Origin: Planctomycetota bacterium
GTDB taxonomy: Bacteria; Planctomycetota; Phycisphaerae; Phycisphaerales; SM1A02
Assembly (NCBI GenBank): GCA_016873255.1
Contig: VGXR01000001.1
Span: forward strand, 53,261 to 117,260
Length of the DNA: 64,000 nt
Reading direction: 5' to 3'
Shown: positions 15,082 to 26,362 of the stretch, in pieces
Position numbering within the stretch: position 1 is the stretch's first letter
How the letters are laid out: the number at the start of each line of letters is the position of its first letter
Position numbers and translations under genes: made by a program
Notes under the pieces: generated by a model
The model's database searches: none
The model's input: only the letters and a program-made list of their open reading frames with translations
What the model was told of the DNA's origin: nothing

Positions 15082-16047
15082 CTACGCGGGCTCGATGCGG
15101 AAGTCGTGGAGCTCGCTGCGGCCGCGGCGCGGAGCGAGCGACTGCAGCGAGTCGGGCCGCTCGTCGAAGGCCACGCGGTCGGCCGAGTACCACTGCCCCT
15201 CGAAGCGCCACTCGTCCTGCAGCTCGATGCGCGACTCAACCATCCGCTGCACCTCGCCGAGGCTGCCGGCGGTGAGCCACGCCATGGCGTAGCCCGCGCG
15301 CGGATGGTCCTCGTCGGCGCTCTCCACGACGGCCACCACGTGCCAGAGCGTGCGGCCGAGGTAGCGACCCGCCTCGTCGAGGTTGTCGTCGGGGTCGAGG
15401 TCCAGATCGAGGCCCCACGACTCGCGCAGCTGGAACAGCACCTCGTCGAGGTCCGGGCACTGCTCGTCGTCGAGCACCAGGATCTCGCGCACGGCGAGCG
15501 GCGGCTCGGGGCGCTCGTCGAGCTCGGGCGGCCAGGTGGCGACCACTTCCTCGAGGCCATGACGGCCGAGGACGCGCTCCACCTCCTCGCGCAGGTCGGG
15601 GGGCACCTGCACCTCGATGCCCTTCCAGCTGTCGACGAACACCTCCATGTACGGCTCGTCCGCCTGCGCGCCGGCGCCGATGGAGCCGTCCTCGAGGATC
15701 ACGTCGCGGTAGCTGCGCCAGTCGTCCATGAAGTCGTCGAAGGCCAGCGGCTCGCGCGCCGTGAAGACGTCGGTGGTCCGGAAGGCATCCTTGCTGCCGG
15801 CCTCCACCAGCGGGAACACCTCGTCGGGAAGCAGCTCGAAGAGGTCCTCGAGCAGCGGCGCCACGCGCTCGAAGCTGGTGACCGCGTAGAACCGGAAGGT
15901 GTCGGGCGCGTGCTCGTCGGACTCCACGAACTCGACCGTGTAGCCCTCCTGCGGCGCGGGCAGGCCCAGGGGCTCCAGCCCCAGCGGCAGCTGGAAGTCG
16001 CCGACGCGGTGGCGCTCGAGGTCGGTTCGGAGTGCGAAGGTGCGCAT
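15082..16047 (-). CDS. Conserved acidic protein of unknown function
   Basis: A 321-residue soluble protein, strongly acidic, with many Asp-Glu runs and aromatic residues. It has no signal peptide or membrane segment. It begins MRTFALRTD and includes long alternating strands and helices with a Trp-rich C-terminal part. I do not recognise any catalytic motif. It is convergent with nadD (2-base gap) and upstream of the liv operon on the same strand (40-base gap before livF), so transcription may reach into it or stop there. Probably a lineage-specific cytoplasmic protein. Confidence 0.7.
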   Translation of the reverse strand: MRTFALRTDLERHRVGDFQLPLGLEPLGLPAPQEGYTVEFVESDEHAPDTFRFYAVTSFERVAPLLEDLFELLPDEVFPLVEAGSKDAFRTTDVFTAREPLAFDDFMDDWRSYRDVILEDGSIGAGAQADEPYMEVFVDSWKGIEVQVPPDLREEVERVLGRHGLEEVVATWPPELDERPEPPLAVREILVLDDEQCPDLDEVLFQLRESWGLDLDLDPDDNLDEAGRYLGRTLWHVVAVVESADEDHPRAGYAMAWLTAGSLGEVQRMVESRIELQDEWRFEGQWYSADRVAFDERPDSLQSLAPRRGRSELHDFRIEPA

Positions 16048-16087
16048 GAGCCCCAAGTGTAGGAGGGCGTGCTGCCCCCGCAAAGCG

Positions 16088-17852
<1,765 letters not shown>

Positions 17853-17856
<4 letters not shown>

Positions 17857-18977
17857 GGCCGCGCCCCCTGTCCGGCGCCGGGCGCGCCCGGCTCGTCCTC
17901 GGGCGGGTCCTCGTGCACCGCGAGCGGCGGGAGGATGCCCTGCGGGCGGAAGATCATCATCAGGATGAGCGCGAGCCCGAAGAGGAGGAACTTCCAGTTC
18001 GTGGGGCTGAGGAAGACGTTCTGCACCCAGGTGCGCAGGAAGTGCCACACCGCACCGATCCCTGCCGGGGGCTCGCCTGCCTGCACGGCGTCGGCGCCGG
18101 AGGAGTTGAGCGCCTCGGAGAGCCGCACCAGGACGATCGAGTTCATCCCCACCATCACCACCGCGCCGAGCAGCGTGCCGCGCACGCTCCCGATGCCGCC
18201 CACGATGATGATGCAGAGCGCCACGATCGAGAGCTCGAATCCGTAGTTGGACGGCTCCCCCGAGCTCGAGAGCCGGCTCACCAGGAGCGCGCCCGAGAGC
18301 GCCGCGAGCGAGGCGCACGCGGCGAAGGCGAGCATCTTCGCGTGGTCGGGGCGGATGCCCATGGCGCGGCTCGCGAGCTCGTCCTCGCGGATCGAGATCC
18401 ACGCGCGGCCGACGCGGCTGCGCTCGAGGGCGCGCGCGCCGGCGAAGGTGGCCACCACGAAGGCAAGCAGCAGCCAGTACTGCCCGCGCGCCTCCAGCGC
18501 AGTCCCGAGGAGCGACGGCGGCGGCACCGGGTTGATGCCCTGCGTGCCCTTGGTGATGGTGTCGAGGTTGACGAGCACGTCCTTCACGATCTCGCCGAAG
18601 CCGAGCGTGACGATCGCGAGGTAATCGCCGCGCACGCGCAGCGTCGGCGCGCCGAGGAGGAAGCCGGCCAGCGCGCCGGCGGCGGCGGTCACCGCCAGGC
18701 CGGGCCAGAAGCCGAGCTGGAACGGGTAGATCTCGCAGGTGGCGATCGAGTAGGTGTAGGCGCCGATGGCCGCGAACGCGGCAACGCCCAGGTTGAGGAG
18801 CCCGGTGAACCCGGTCAGGATGTTGAGCCCGAGGCCGAGGATCGCGTAGACGAAGACCTCGGTGAGCGGTTCGCCCAGGTGCATCCACGCAGGCAGGTAC
18901 GGCTCCACGAGCGGCCACGCCGCAAGCGCGGCGATGCCCAGCCAAGGCACGAGCGGATTGCGGCGCGCGGCGGACAT
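17853..18977 (-). CDS. livM: Branched-chain amino acid-type ABC permease LivM
   Basis: A 374-residue inner-membrane permease with about ten membrane segments. It shows the family pattern: GLGLNILTGFTGLLNLGVAAF early and LAIVTLGFGEIVKDVLVN mid-protein. The coupling helix region is AWISIREDELASRAMGI. A C-terminal VGGIGSVRGTLLGA and FRPQGILPP follow. A hydrophilic tail of about 20 residues rich in Gly/Pro/Glu ends it. Start ATG 18977 shares one base with the stop of livH (TGATG). Confidence 0.95.
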
Positions 18978-20026
18978 CAGACCTTCTCCCGCAGCTTGGC
19001 CCCGAGCAGGCCCGAGGGCCTGAACACGAGGATGAGGATCAGGATGCCGAAGACCACGGAGTTGGTCCAGCGCGCCTCGATGTAGCCGTCGCTCATCGCG
19101 CGCACCAGGCCGATGAGCAGGCCGCCGAGCACCGCACCGGGGAGGTTGCCGATGCCCCCGAGCACGGCCGCGATGAACGCGTCCATGCCCATGCGGTAGC
19201 CCATCTGGAACCCGACCGTCTGGTTGTAGATGCTGTAGACGACCGCGGCGAACCCGCCGAGCGAGCCGCCGATGAAGAAGGAAGCGCCGATCACGCGCTC
19301 GACGTCGATCCCCATCAGCGCGGCGGCGGTCGGGTTCTGCGCCACCGCGCGCATCGCCTTGCCGAGCTTGGTGAAGCGCACGAGCCACGTGAGGCCCGCC
19401 ATGAGCGGCAGGGTCACGCAGAGCACCAGCACGTCGGGGCGCGACACGATCACGTCGCCCACGGTGAACGCGGGCTTGGGCTCGACGAGCGCGGGGAACG
19501 CCTTCGGCGCGGCCGCGCTGTTGCCGCCCGAGAAGACCTCCATGGGCATGCCGCCCCAGAAGAGGCCCAGGTTCACCAGCACGAAGCTCGCGCCGATGGC
19601 GGCCACCAGCAGGCTGAGCTTGCTTGCCTTGCGGAGCGGCCGGTACGCGAGCCGGTTGACGGTCCAGTTGAGCGAGCCGCAGAAGACGGCCGTGGCGGCG
19701 AGCAGCGCCACCAGGCCGAGCGTGCCGCCCGCCCCGCCCCACGCGTCCATGCCCAGCGCACCCACCGCGGTCAGCGCGAAGAACGCCCCCAGCATGCACA
19801 GGTCGCCGTGCGCGAAGTTGATCAGCTCCACGATGCCGTACACCATCGTGTAGCCGATGGCGATCAGCGCGATGATCATGCCGTTGGAGAGCCCGGTCAC
19901 CAGCTGCTGCGAAAGCACCTCCCACGTGCTGAGCGTCCCGTCGGCGGCGAACGAGGGCACCCCGTCCGCGCGCGCGAGCGCGAGGATCGCCAGCTGCTCC
20001 GCGGCCGCGACGGCCCGCAGCATCAC
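18977..20026 (-). CDS. livH: Branched-chain amino acid-type ABC permease LivH
   Basis: A 349-residue integral membrane permease that pairs with LivM. Recognisable segments are GLSNGMIIALIAIGYTMVYG, ELINFAHGDL (highly conserved in LivH), the coupling segment GKAMRAVAQNPTAAALMGI and AVLGGIGNLPGAVLGG near the end, followed by FRPSGLLG. The N-terminal 40 residues are longer than usual and partly hydrophobic. It is translationally coupled to the binding-protein gene upstream (4-base overlap). Confidence 0.95.
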   Translation of the reverse strand: MMLRAVAAAEQLAILALARADGVPSFAADGTLSTWEVLSQQLVTGLSNGMIIALIAIGYTMVYGIVELINFAHGDLCMLGAFFALTAVGALGMDAWGGAGGTLGLVALLAATAVFCGSLNWTVNRLAYRPLRKASKLSLLVAAIGASFVLVNLGLFWGGMPMEVFSGGNSAAAPKAFPALVEPKPAFTVGDVIVSRPDVLVLCVTLPLMAGLTWLVRFTKLGKAMRAVAQNPTAAALMGIDVERVIGASFFIGGSLGGFAAVVYSIYNQTVGFQMGYRMGMDAFIAAVLGGIGNLPGAVLGGLLIGLVRAMSDGYIEARWTNSVVFGILILILVFRPSGLLGAKLREKV

Positions 20027-21279
20027 TTGGCCTTGCCAGCCCCGCTGTCGACGGCCTTCACGAACGAGAACTCGCCGTCCTTGACGGTGTTGACGCTCAT
20101 GGTGCGGTGGGTGGTGTCGCCGTTCTCGTCGAAGCTCCAGGTGCCGAGTGCGCCGCGGAAGTCCTTGGTGGCGGCGACGGCCGCGAGGATCGCGGCGCGG
20201 TCCTTGGCGTCGGCGCGGTCGATGGCGTCAAGCAGCACGCGGCAGGCCTCGTAGCCATAGACCGCGTAGGCCTCGGGGATCTCGCCGTGCTTCGCCTGGT
20301 ACTTCTTCACGAACTCCGCGCCCAGCCCGGTCAGCTTCTCGGAGGGAAGGCCGCCGAAGGTGATGAACACGGGGCCTGCCTCGGGGCTCATCGCGTCCTT
20401 GCCGGCCGCCTCGATGTAGGCCTTCTCGAACGTGCCGTCGGGCGAGACGAACGGTGCCTTGCAGCCGCCCGAGCGCAGGTCCTTGAGGATCTGCGCGGCG
20501 TTGTTCTGCGTGGTGCCTCCGTAGAAGACCACGTCGGCGCCGGTGGAGCGGATCTTGGTGACGAGCGAGCGGTAGTTGGAAGCCTTCGGGTCGACGCCCT
20601 CGAAGCCCGCCACCTCGAGGCCGGACGCCGCGGCGCTCTTCTTGAAGACGTCGGCGATGCCCTTGCCGTAGAGCTCGCGGTCGTGCAGCACGAACGCCTT
20701 CTTCGCCTTCAGGTCCTGCACGCAGAACTCGCAGGCCACCGCACCCTGGATGTCGTCGGTGGGCACCACGCGGAAGTAGCTGACCTTGCCAGAGGGGCGG
20801 TAGATCTTGGGCTCGTTCGGCTCGCCCGCGCCCGGCTTGGTCAGGCCCGGGTAGGTGTTGCCGGGGCTCACCATCACCACGCCCGCCTTGTTGAGGATGG
20901 GCATGGCGATCTTGGCGGCGCCCGAGTTATAGGTGCCGATGTAGCCCACGCAGGCGGGGTCCTTCGCGGCCTTGTTGGCGTTGGCGGCCTCGAGGTTCTG
21001 GTCCCAGTTGCCCTTCTGCGGGCTGGCGTCGTCGAGGTCCTCGTAGGCGATCGTCCACCCGTCAACCTGCCCGCCGCGCTCCTCGATGGCCATTTTGATG
21101 CCGTTGACGATGCTCGTCGTCTGGCTGTTGGCGCTTCCGGTGCGCGGGAGGCTGCTGAAGACCTTCAGGGTCTTGGCCCCGTCCTGCGGGGCGGGCGCGG
21201 CGGCGAGCGCCAGCGTGAGGCAGGCCAACGCGGAAGTCACGGCGGCGATCGGGCGAATCATGGGCCGGATCATAGCCAT
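20023..21279 (-). CDS. Periplasmic substrate-binding protein of the Liv operon
   Basis: A 418-residue type I periplasmic binding protein of the LivJ/LivK family. The N-terminus has a signal peptide (hydrophobic stretch ending in Ala-Ala near residue 28). The mature protein begins with LKVFSSLPRTG and has a VNGIKMAIEERGGQVDGW helix-strand. VGYIGTYNSGAAKIAMPILNKAGV is the ligand-binding hinge, and VVMVSPGNTYPGLT and AFVLHDRELYGKGIADVF follow, all typical. Substrate cannot be fixed from sequence; amino acids, amides or urea are possible. First gene of the operon; start could be M1 (21279), M3 or M7. Confidence 0.92.
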   Translation of the reverse strand: MAMIRPMIRPIAAVTSALACLTLALAAAPAPQDGAKTLKVFSSLPRTGSANSQTTSIVNGIKMAIEERGGQVDGWTIAYEDLDDASPQKGNWDQNLEAANANKAAKDPACVGYIGTYNSGAAKIAMPILNKAGVVMVSPGNTYPGLTKPGAGEPNEPKIYRPSGKVSYFRVVPTDDIQGAVACEFCVQDLKAKKAFVLHDRELYGKGIADVFKKSAAASGLEVAGFEGVDPKASNYRSLVTKIRSTGADVVFYGGTTQNNAAQILKDLRSGGCKAPFVSPDGTFEKAYIEAAGKDAMSPEAGPVFITFGGLPSEKLTGLGAEFVKKYQAKHGEIPEAYAVYGYEACRVLLDAIDRADAKDRAAILAAVAATKDFRGALGTWSFDENGDTTHRTMSVNTVKDGEFSFVKAVDSGAGKAK

Positions 21280-21333
21280 CGGGGATTCTTCCCCGCCCCG
21301 CGCGCGGGCGGCCGAGGGTATCCTCCCCGCTCC

Positions 21334-21888
21334 ATGAAGAACACTTCCATTACCGCTGCCCTCAGTCTCGCCCTCTGCTCGCTCCCGGTCGCCTGCGGAC
21401 CGAGCTCGAGCCTTCCGCCCGACGAGCAGGTGAAGATCCTGAAGACCGACGTGGCCTCGGCCATCGAGACCTGCAAGGACAAGTACCCGGCCAAGGCCGA
21501 CCTGTTCAAGAAGGCCTACGCCTACGCCGTATACCCATCGGTCGGCAAGGGCGGGCTGATCGTCGGCGGCTTCGAGGGCAAGGGCCTGGTGTACGAGGGC
21601 GGCTCGCTCGTGGCCCGCAGCTCGGTCGGCGGTGGCACGCTCGGCGCGCAGGTCGGCGGCCAGAGCTTCTCCGAGGTGCTCTTCTTCGAGAACAAGGCGG
21701 CCTTCGAGAAGTTCAAGCGCGGCGAGACGGCGTTCCAGGCGGGCGGCAGCGCCACCGCGGGCACGGCGAGCGCCAGCGCGGCCAACGACTACAAGGACGG
21801 CGTGATGGTGCTCACCTTCGGCGGCGGCGGCCTCATGCTCGAGGGCGTGATCGGCGGCCAGACGTTCAGCTACGAGCCCATCAAGTGA
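21334..21888 (+). CDS. Ysc84-like (YSC84/SH3YL1 domain) lipoprotein
   Basis: A 184-residue lipoprotein: MKNTSITAALSLALCSLPVACG, with lipobox Pro-Val-Ala-Cys at residues 18-21. The mature part carries the Ysc84 pattern: AYAVYPSVGKGGLIVGGFEGKGLVY, glycine-rich repeats with GAQVGGQSFSEVLFFE, then a variable Ala-Ser stretch and DGVMVLTFGGGGLMLEGVIGGQ. The domain is lipid-binding in eukaryotes; bacterial versions are exported and unstudied. Divergent from the liv operon (54-base gap), convergent with lpxB. Confidence 0.82.
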   Translation: MKNTSITAALSLALCSLPVACGPSSSLPPDEQVKILKTDVASAIETCKDKYPAKADLFKKAYAYAVYPSVGKGGLIVGGFEGKGLVYEGGSLVARSSVGGGTLGAQVGGQSFSEVLFFENKAAFEKFKRGETAFQAGGSATAGTASASAANDYKDGVMVLTFGGGGLMLEGVIGGQTFSYEPIK

Positions 21889-21939
21889 TGCAGGCGACCG
21901 TGACGGCAGCGGGCCTCGGCCCGTGACCGTGACGGCGCA

Positions 21940-23085
21940 TCAGCGATCCAGGAACCCGAGCACGACCCCGGCAGCCTCGCGGCCGGGGTCGTGTCCTTCG
22001 AAGAGGCGCGCCACGGCGTCGAGGTCGCGGGCGGTGCGCTCCCGGGCGCGCGGCTCGTCGAGGTAGCGCGCGAGCGCGCGCACCACGGGGCCGTTGCTGC
22101 CGGCCCACGGCACGAATTCCGGCACGATCCGCCGGCCGGCCACGATGTTCGGGAGCAGCCGGTTGGGCATGGTGAGCAGCACGGAACCGCCGACGACCTT
22201 CGTGAACCCGGTCCAGTAGACGGCCACCATCGGCTTGCGCTGGTGCGCAAGGTCGAGGCTCACGGTGCCGCTCACGTTGAGCGCGCAGTCGCACCAGGCG
22301 ATCGCGGCGTCCGGGTCGCCGTGCGCCACGTGCAGGCCCACCGGCCAGCGACCGCGGCGCGCGCCGGCGCGCACGAGCGGGACGAGCGGCTCGTTCGCGG
22401 CCATCACCAGGCCAACCAGCCCCGGCCGCCCGCGCGACACGGCGCGGAACGCGTCGAGCATGTGCGGCATGTTGGCGCGCACCTCGCTGGAGCGGCTTCC
22501 GGGAAGGAGGAGGAGCCGCTGGGTGCCCTGCGGGAACCGGGCGGCGCGGGCCGCCGCACCCGAGTCGATGGGGCGGCTGAGCACCGGGTGCCCGACGAAC
22601 TGGGCGCGCACGCCGCGCGCTCGGAACCACGCCTCCTCGAAGGGGAGCAGGCAGAGGATGGCATCGCTCGTGCGGCGCCACTTGCGGATGCGCCACGGCG
22701 CCCACGCCCAGAGCTGCGGCGCGACCAGGTTCACCACGCGCGATCCGCCGGCGGGGCCGCGGCCGCGCTCCTTCATCCACCAGGCGATGTGCCAGTTGGC
22801 GGCGGGGCTGTCGACGGGCACGTGCACGTCGACCGGGTTCGAGGCGACCCATGCGCGGATCTCGTGCACGATGCGCCGCACCTCGAGGATCTTCTTCAGC
22901 CCGACGAGCGTCATCGCGCCGTCGCGCGCGGTCTCGCCGACGAGCTCGCACCCGGCCTCGCGCATGCGCGGGCCGCCCCACCCCACCACGCGCACGTCCG
23001 GCGCCCGCCCGCGCAGCGCACGCACGAGCGGCGCCGCGTGGGCGTCGCCGGAGGGCTCGAACGCGGTGACGAGGACGGTGGGCAC
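21940..23085 (-). CDS. lpxB: Lipid-A-disaccharide synthase
   Basis: A 381-residue LpxB, the GT-B enzyme that joins UDP-diacylglucosamine and lipid X into the lipid A disaccharide at the inner membrane. Motifs: TAFEPSGDAHAAPLV (normal 'GE.SGD..ga'), GGPRMREAGCELV, VDSPAANWHIAWW, PQLWAWAPWRIRK (the 'q.WAWk..R' signature), FVGHPV, LLLLPGSRSSEV, and VSGTVSLDLAHQRKPMVAVY. The start is the GTG at 23085; no good Shine-Dalgarno is seen. It shows the cell makes lipid A. It is divergent from aspS (82-base gap). Confidence 0.93.
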   Translation of the reverse strand: MPTVLVTAFEPSGDAHAAPLVRALRGRAPDVRVVGWGGPRMREAGCELVGETARDGAMTLVGLKKILEVRRIVHEIRAWVASNPVDVHVPVDSPAANWHIAWWMKERGRGPAGGSRVVNLVAPQLWAWAPWRIRKWRRTSDAILCLLPFEEAWFRARGVRAQFVGHPVLSRPIDSGAAARAARFPQGTQRLLLLPGSRSSEVRANMPHMLDAFRAVSRGRPGLVGLVMAANEPLVPLVRAGARRGRWPVGLHVAHGDPDAAIAWCDCALNVSGTVSLDLAHQRKPMVAVYWTGFTKVVGGSVLLTMPNRLLPNIVAGRRIVPEFVPWAGSNGPVVRALARYLDEPRARERTARDLDAVARLFEGHDPGREAAGVVLGFLDR

Positions 23086-23167
23086 GGCGGGAGGATAGGA
23101 AAATCGACCCGGTTCACCGGGCCGGGTTTCGGGGGGCCGGATTTCCGTATCCTGCGCCCCCTTCCCC

Positions 23168-24958
23168 ATGATCAAGCGCACGCACACCTGCGGCCAGCCC
23201 CGCGCCACCGATGCCGGCACCACCGTCGCCCTCAACGGATGGGTGAACACCTACCGCGACCAGGGTCGCGGCCTGCTGTTCATCGACCTGCGCGACCGCG
23301 ACGGCCTGTGCCAGGTGGTGTTCGACCTCGAGGCCGGGCATCCCGAGGTGGTGAGCGCCGCGCGCGCGCTGAGGCGCGAGGACGTGATCGGCGTCCGCGG
23401 CACGCTGCGCAAGCGCGCCGGCGACCCGAACCCGAAGCTCGCCACCGGAGAGGTGGAGCTGGTGGCCGAGGAGCTCGAGGTCTTCAACAAGGCCGAGGCG
23501 CCGCCGATCCTCCCCGACGAGCACGAGGCGGAGAGGATCGGCGAGGAGACGCGCCTCAAGTACCGCTACATCGACCTGCGCCGCCCGCGCATGCAGCACA
23601 TCCTGCGAACGCGCAGCAAGGTGACGAAGCTCGCGCGCGACTACTTCGCGCAGAACGGCTTCGCCGAGATCGAGACGCCCCTCCTCATCAAGAGCACGCC
23701 CGAGGGCGCGCGCGACTTCATCGTGCCCGCGCGCCTGCACCAGGGCCAGTGGTACGCCCTGCCCCAGAGCCCGCAGCTCTTCAAGCAGATCCTGATGGTG
23801 GCCGGCTTCGACCGGTACATCCAGATCTGCAAGTGCCTGCGCGACGAGGACCCGCGCGCCGACCGGCAGGCCGAGTTCAGCCAGATCGACCTGGAGATGA
23901 GCTTCGTCGACCGCGAGGACGTCATGGCCATGATGGGCGGCTTCGCGCGCGCCGTCTGGAAGGAGGTGCTCGGCCACGACATCGGCGAGATCCAGCGCAT
24001 GACCTGGCAGGAGGCGATGGACCGCTTCGGCATCGACCGCCCCGACCTGCGCAACCCGCTCGAGATCCGCGACGTCTCCGACATCGTGAAGGCCAGCGAG
24101 TTCCAGGTGTTCCAGCAGGCGCTCGCCAAGTGCCGCGCAGGCCGCAACGGCTGCGTGAAGGCGATCCGCGTCCCCGGCGGCGCCGAGAAGCTCACGCGCA
24201 AGATGACCGACGGCTACACCGAGTTCGTCAAGCAGTTCAGGGTGGGCGGCGTGGCGGTGGCCAAGTTCACCGCCAACGGCTTCGACACCGGCGTCGCCAA
24301 GCACCTCGTGCCGTTCAAGGACGCGCTCGTGGCGCGGCTCGGCCTCGAGCCCGGTGACAGCGTGCTCATCGTGGCCGACCACTGGGACACGGCCACCAAG
24401 GCGCTCGGCGAGCTGCGCCTGAAGGTCGGCCGCGACCTCGGCATGGTGGACGAGGCGGCGTGGAGGTTCCTCTGGGTCGTCGACTTCCCGATGTTCGACT
24501 GGGACGACGAGGGCAAGCGCTGGGTCGCGATGCACCACCCGTTCACGAGCCCGAATCCCGACCAGTTCCACCTGCTCGAGAAGAACCCCGGCGGCTGCCT
24601 CAGCGCGGGCTACGACCTCGTCGTCAACGGCAGCGAGATCGCCGGCGGCTCCATCCGCATCCACCGCATGGACGTGCAGGAGAAGGTCTTCAAGCTCATC
24701 GGCCTCACGCAGGAGGACGCCGAGCTGAAGTTCGGCTTCCTCCTGAGCGCGCTGCGCCACGGCGCCCCGCCGCACGGCGGCATCGCCTTCGGCCTCGACC
24801 GCCTGGTGATGCACCTCGTCGGCACCGAGAACATCCGCGACGTGATCGCGTTCCCCAAGACGCAGTCCGGCGGCGACCTGATGATCGACGCCCCCGGCCC
24901 GATCGACCCGCAGCAGATCGAGGACTGCGGGATGCGGGTGACGATGATCGAGAAGTAG
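23168..24958 (+). CDS. aspS: Aspartyl-tRNA synthetase
   Basis: A 596-residue bacterial-type class II synthetase. It has the N-terminal OB anticodon domain (ALNGWVNTYRDQGRGLLFIDLRDRDG), motif 2 with LRDEDPRADRQAEFSQIDLEMSF, the bacterial GAD insertion domain in the middle, and motif 3 FGLDRLVMHL. The last part is RDVIAFPKTQSGGDLMIDAP, as in AspRS. Length is normal. Whether it is discriminating or also charges tRNA-Asn cannot be decided here. No terminator is obvious in the 96 bases after it. Confidence 0.97.
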   Translation: MIKRTHTCGQPRATDAGTTVALNGWVNTYRDQGRGLLFIDLRDRDGLCQVVFDLEAGHPEVVSAARALRREDVIGVRGTLRKRAGDPNPKLATGEVELVAEELEVFNKAEAPPILPDEHEAERIGEETRLKYRYIDLRRPRMQHILRTRSKVTKLARDYFAQNGFAEIETPLLIKSTPEGARDFIVPARLHQGQWYALPQSPQLFKQILMVAGFDRYIQICKCLRDEDPRADRQAEFSQIDLEMSFVDREDVMAMMGGFARAVWKEVLGHDIGEIQRMTWQEAMDRFGIDRPDLRNPLEIRDVSDIVKASEFQVFQQALAKCRAGRNGCVKAIRVPGGAEKLTRKMTDGYTEFVKQFRVGGVAVAKFTANGFDTGVAKHLVPFKDALVARLGLEPGDSVLIVADHWDTATKALGELRLKVGRDLGMVDEAAWRFLWVVDFPMFDWDDEGKRWVAMHHPFTSPNPDQFHLLEKNPGGCLSAGYDLVVNGSEIAGGSIRIHRMDVQEKVFKLIGLTQEDAELKFGFLLSALRHGAPPHGGIAFGLDRLVMHLVGTENIRDVIAFPKTQSGGDLMIDAPGPIDPQQIEDCGMRVTMIEK

Positions 24959-25054
24959 GTTCGTCCCGTTCCTCAAGGACCAATTTCCGCGGCGCGAGCC
25001 ACGCCGGATCATCGCGTCCCGATGAAGAAGTGCGGGGCTACCCCGGACGCAGTC

Positions 25055-26362
25055 TCAGTCCGGCGCGAGGCGCGTCATCACGCGCGCCGCGCCCATGTCG
25101 CCCCACACGTTGACCGTGGTGCGGCACATGTCGAGCAGGCGGTCGACGCCGATCACGATGCCCATCGCGCCGACGGGCAGCTTCTCGCTGCCGAGCGAGG
25201 CGTTGACCGCGGTGATCACGATCACCATCGTCACGAGCCCCGCGCTCGGGATGCCGGCCGCGCCGACGGCCGCGAGCGTCGCGGTGGCCACCACCACGGC
25301 CAGTTCGCCGAAGCTCAGCTGCACGCCGTAGAGCTGGAAGAGGAACACCACCGCCACCGCCTCGTAGAGCGCGGTGCCGTCCATGTTCAGCGTCGCGCCG
25401 AGCGGCGCGCAGAATCGCGTGGCGCGCTGCGAGCAGCCGCCCTCGTTCTCGCACGCGCGGATGGTGACCGGGAGCGTCGCGCTCGAGCTCGCCGTCGCGA
25501 ACGCCGTCGCGAGCGGCTCGCGCATGGCCCACATGAATCGGTACGGGTTGCCGCCGCCGAGCACCAGCTGGAACGCCGGCAGCACGATGAACATGTGCGC
25601 CACCAGCCCGCCGATCACCACGGCCATGTACAGGCCAAGCGGCCCGAGCAGCTCAACCAGCCCCACCTTGCCGACGCTCGCGCTCACGAGGAGGAACGCG
25701 CCCACCGGGATGATCCAGAGGATCCACCCGACGGCGCGCAGCAGCGCCTCGTTCAGCCCGTTGAGGACGCGCACCGCGGGATCGCCCACCTCGCCGCACA
25801 GCGCGAGCGCCACGCCGAGCACGATCGCGAACACGATCATCCCGAGCGGCTGTCCCTCGGCCATCGCCGCGAACGGGTTGGAAGGCAGCATCTGCCGGGC
25901 GATCTGGAGCCACGCCGCGCCGAGCCCCTGCTCGCCCGCGGCCGCGGCCTGCGTCAGCTTGGGCGCCGCCTCGAAGCGCTCGATGCCGCTTGCCTTCAGC
26001 GCCGACACGTCATCCGGCGCCAGCCCGAGCCCCGGCCCGACCATCGTCACGAGCATCGCGCCGAGCGCAGCCGCGACCAGCATGGTGGCCAGGAAGTAGC
26101 CGCTCGTCGCCAGCCCGAGCCTCCCGAGCCGCGACGGGTCGCCGAGGGAGGTGATGCCCGCGACAACGCTCGTGAAGATCAGCGGCAGCACCAGCATCAT
26201 GAGCGGGCGCACCAGCATCAGGTCACCGGCGACGCCGAAGCCCGCAACCGTGCCCGACGCGCCCTGCCGGTGCAGCACCTCGCCGACGAACATGCCCGCG
26301 ACCAGCGCCACGATGGACCCGGTGGCCACCCACCGCTCCTTGGCGCCGAGCGTGCCCGCCAT
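25055..26362 (-). CDS. Dicarboxylate/amino acid:cation symporter (DAACS family)
   Basis: A 435-residue membrane carrier of the GltP/DctA family. Family motifs are clear: the TASSSATLP-like AFATASSSATLPVTIR hairpin, APLGATLNMDGTALYE, GIPSAGLVTMVIV and GVDRLLDMCRTTVNVWGD near the end. About eight membrane spans plus two re-entrant loops are expected. It would import glutamate, aspartate or C4-dicarboxylates with Na+ or H+. The start shares one base with the stop of trxB (TGATG), so the two are coupled, an unusual pairing. Confidence 0.93.
   Translation of the reverse strand: MAGTLGAKERWVATGSIVALVAGMFVGEVLHRQGASGTVAGFGVAGDLMLVRPLMMLVLPLIFTSVVAGITSLGDPSRLGRLGLATSGYFLATMLVAAALGAMLVTMVGPGLGLAPDDVSALKASGIERFEAAPKLTQAAAAGEQGLGAAWLQIARQMLPSNPFAAMAEGQPLGMIVFAIVLGVALALCGEVGDPAVRVLNGLNEALLRAVGWILWIIPVGAFLLVSASVGKVGLVELLGPLGLYMAVVIGGLVAHMFIVLPAFQLVLGGGNPYRFMWAMREPLATAFATASSSATLPVTIRACENEGGCSQRATRFCAPLGATLNMDGTALYEAVAVVFLFQLYGVQLSFGELAVVVATATLAAVGAAGIPSAGLVTMVIVITAVNASLGSEKLPVGAMGIVIGVDRLLDMCRTTVNVWGDMGAARVMTRLAPD

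Noticed and set aside
21889..21939. Bidirectional terminator between the Ysc84-like gene and lpxB
   Set aside because: Only a 5-bp stem (CGGGC-CTCG-GCCCG) and no T-run on either strand.
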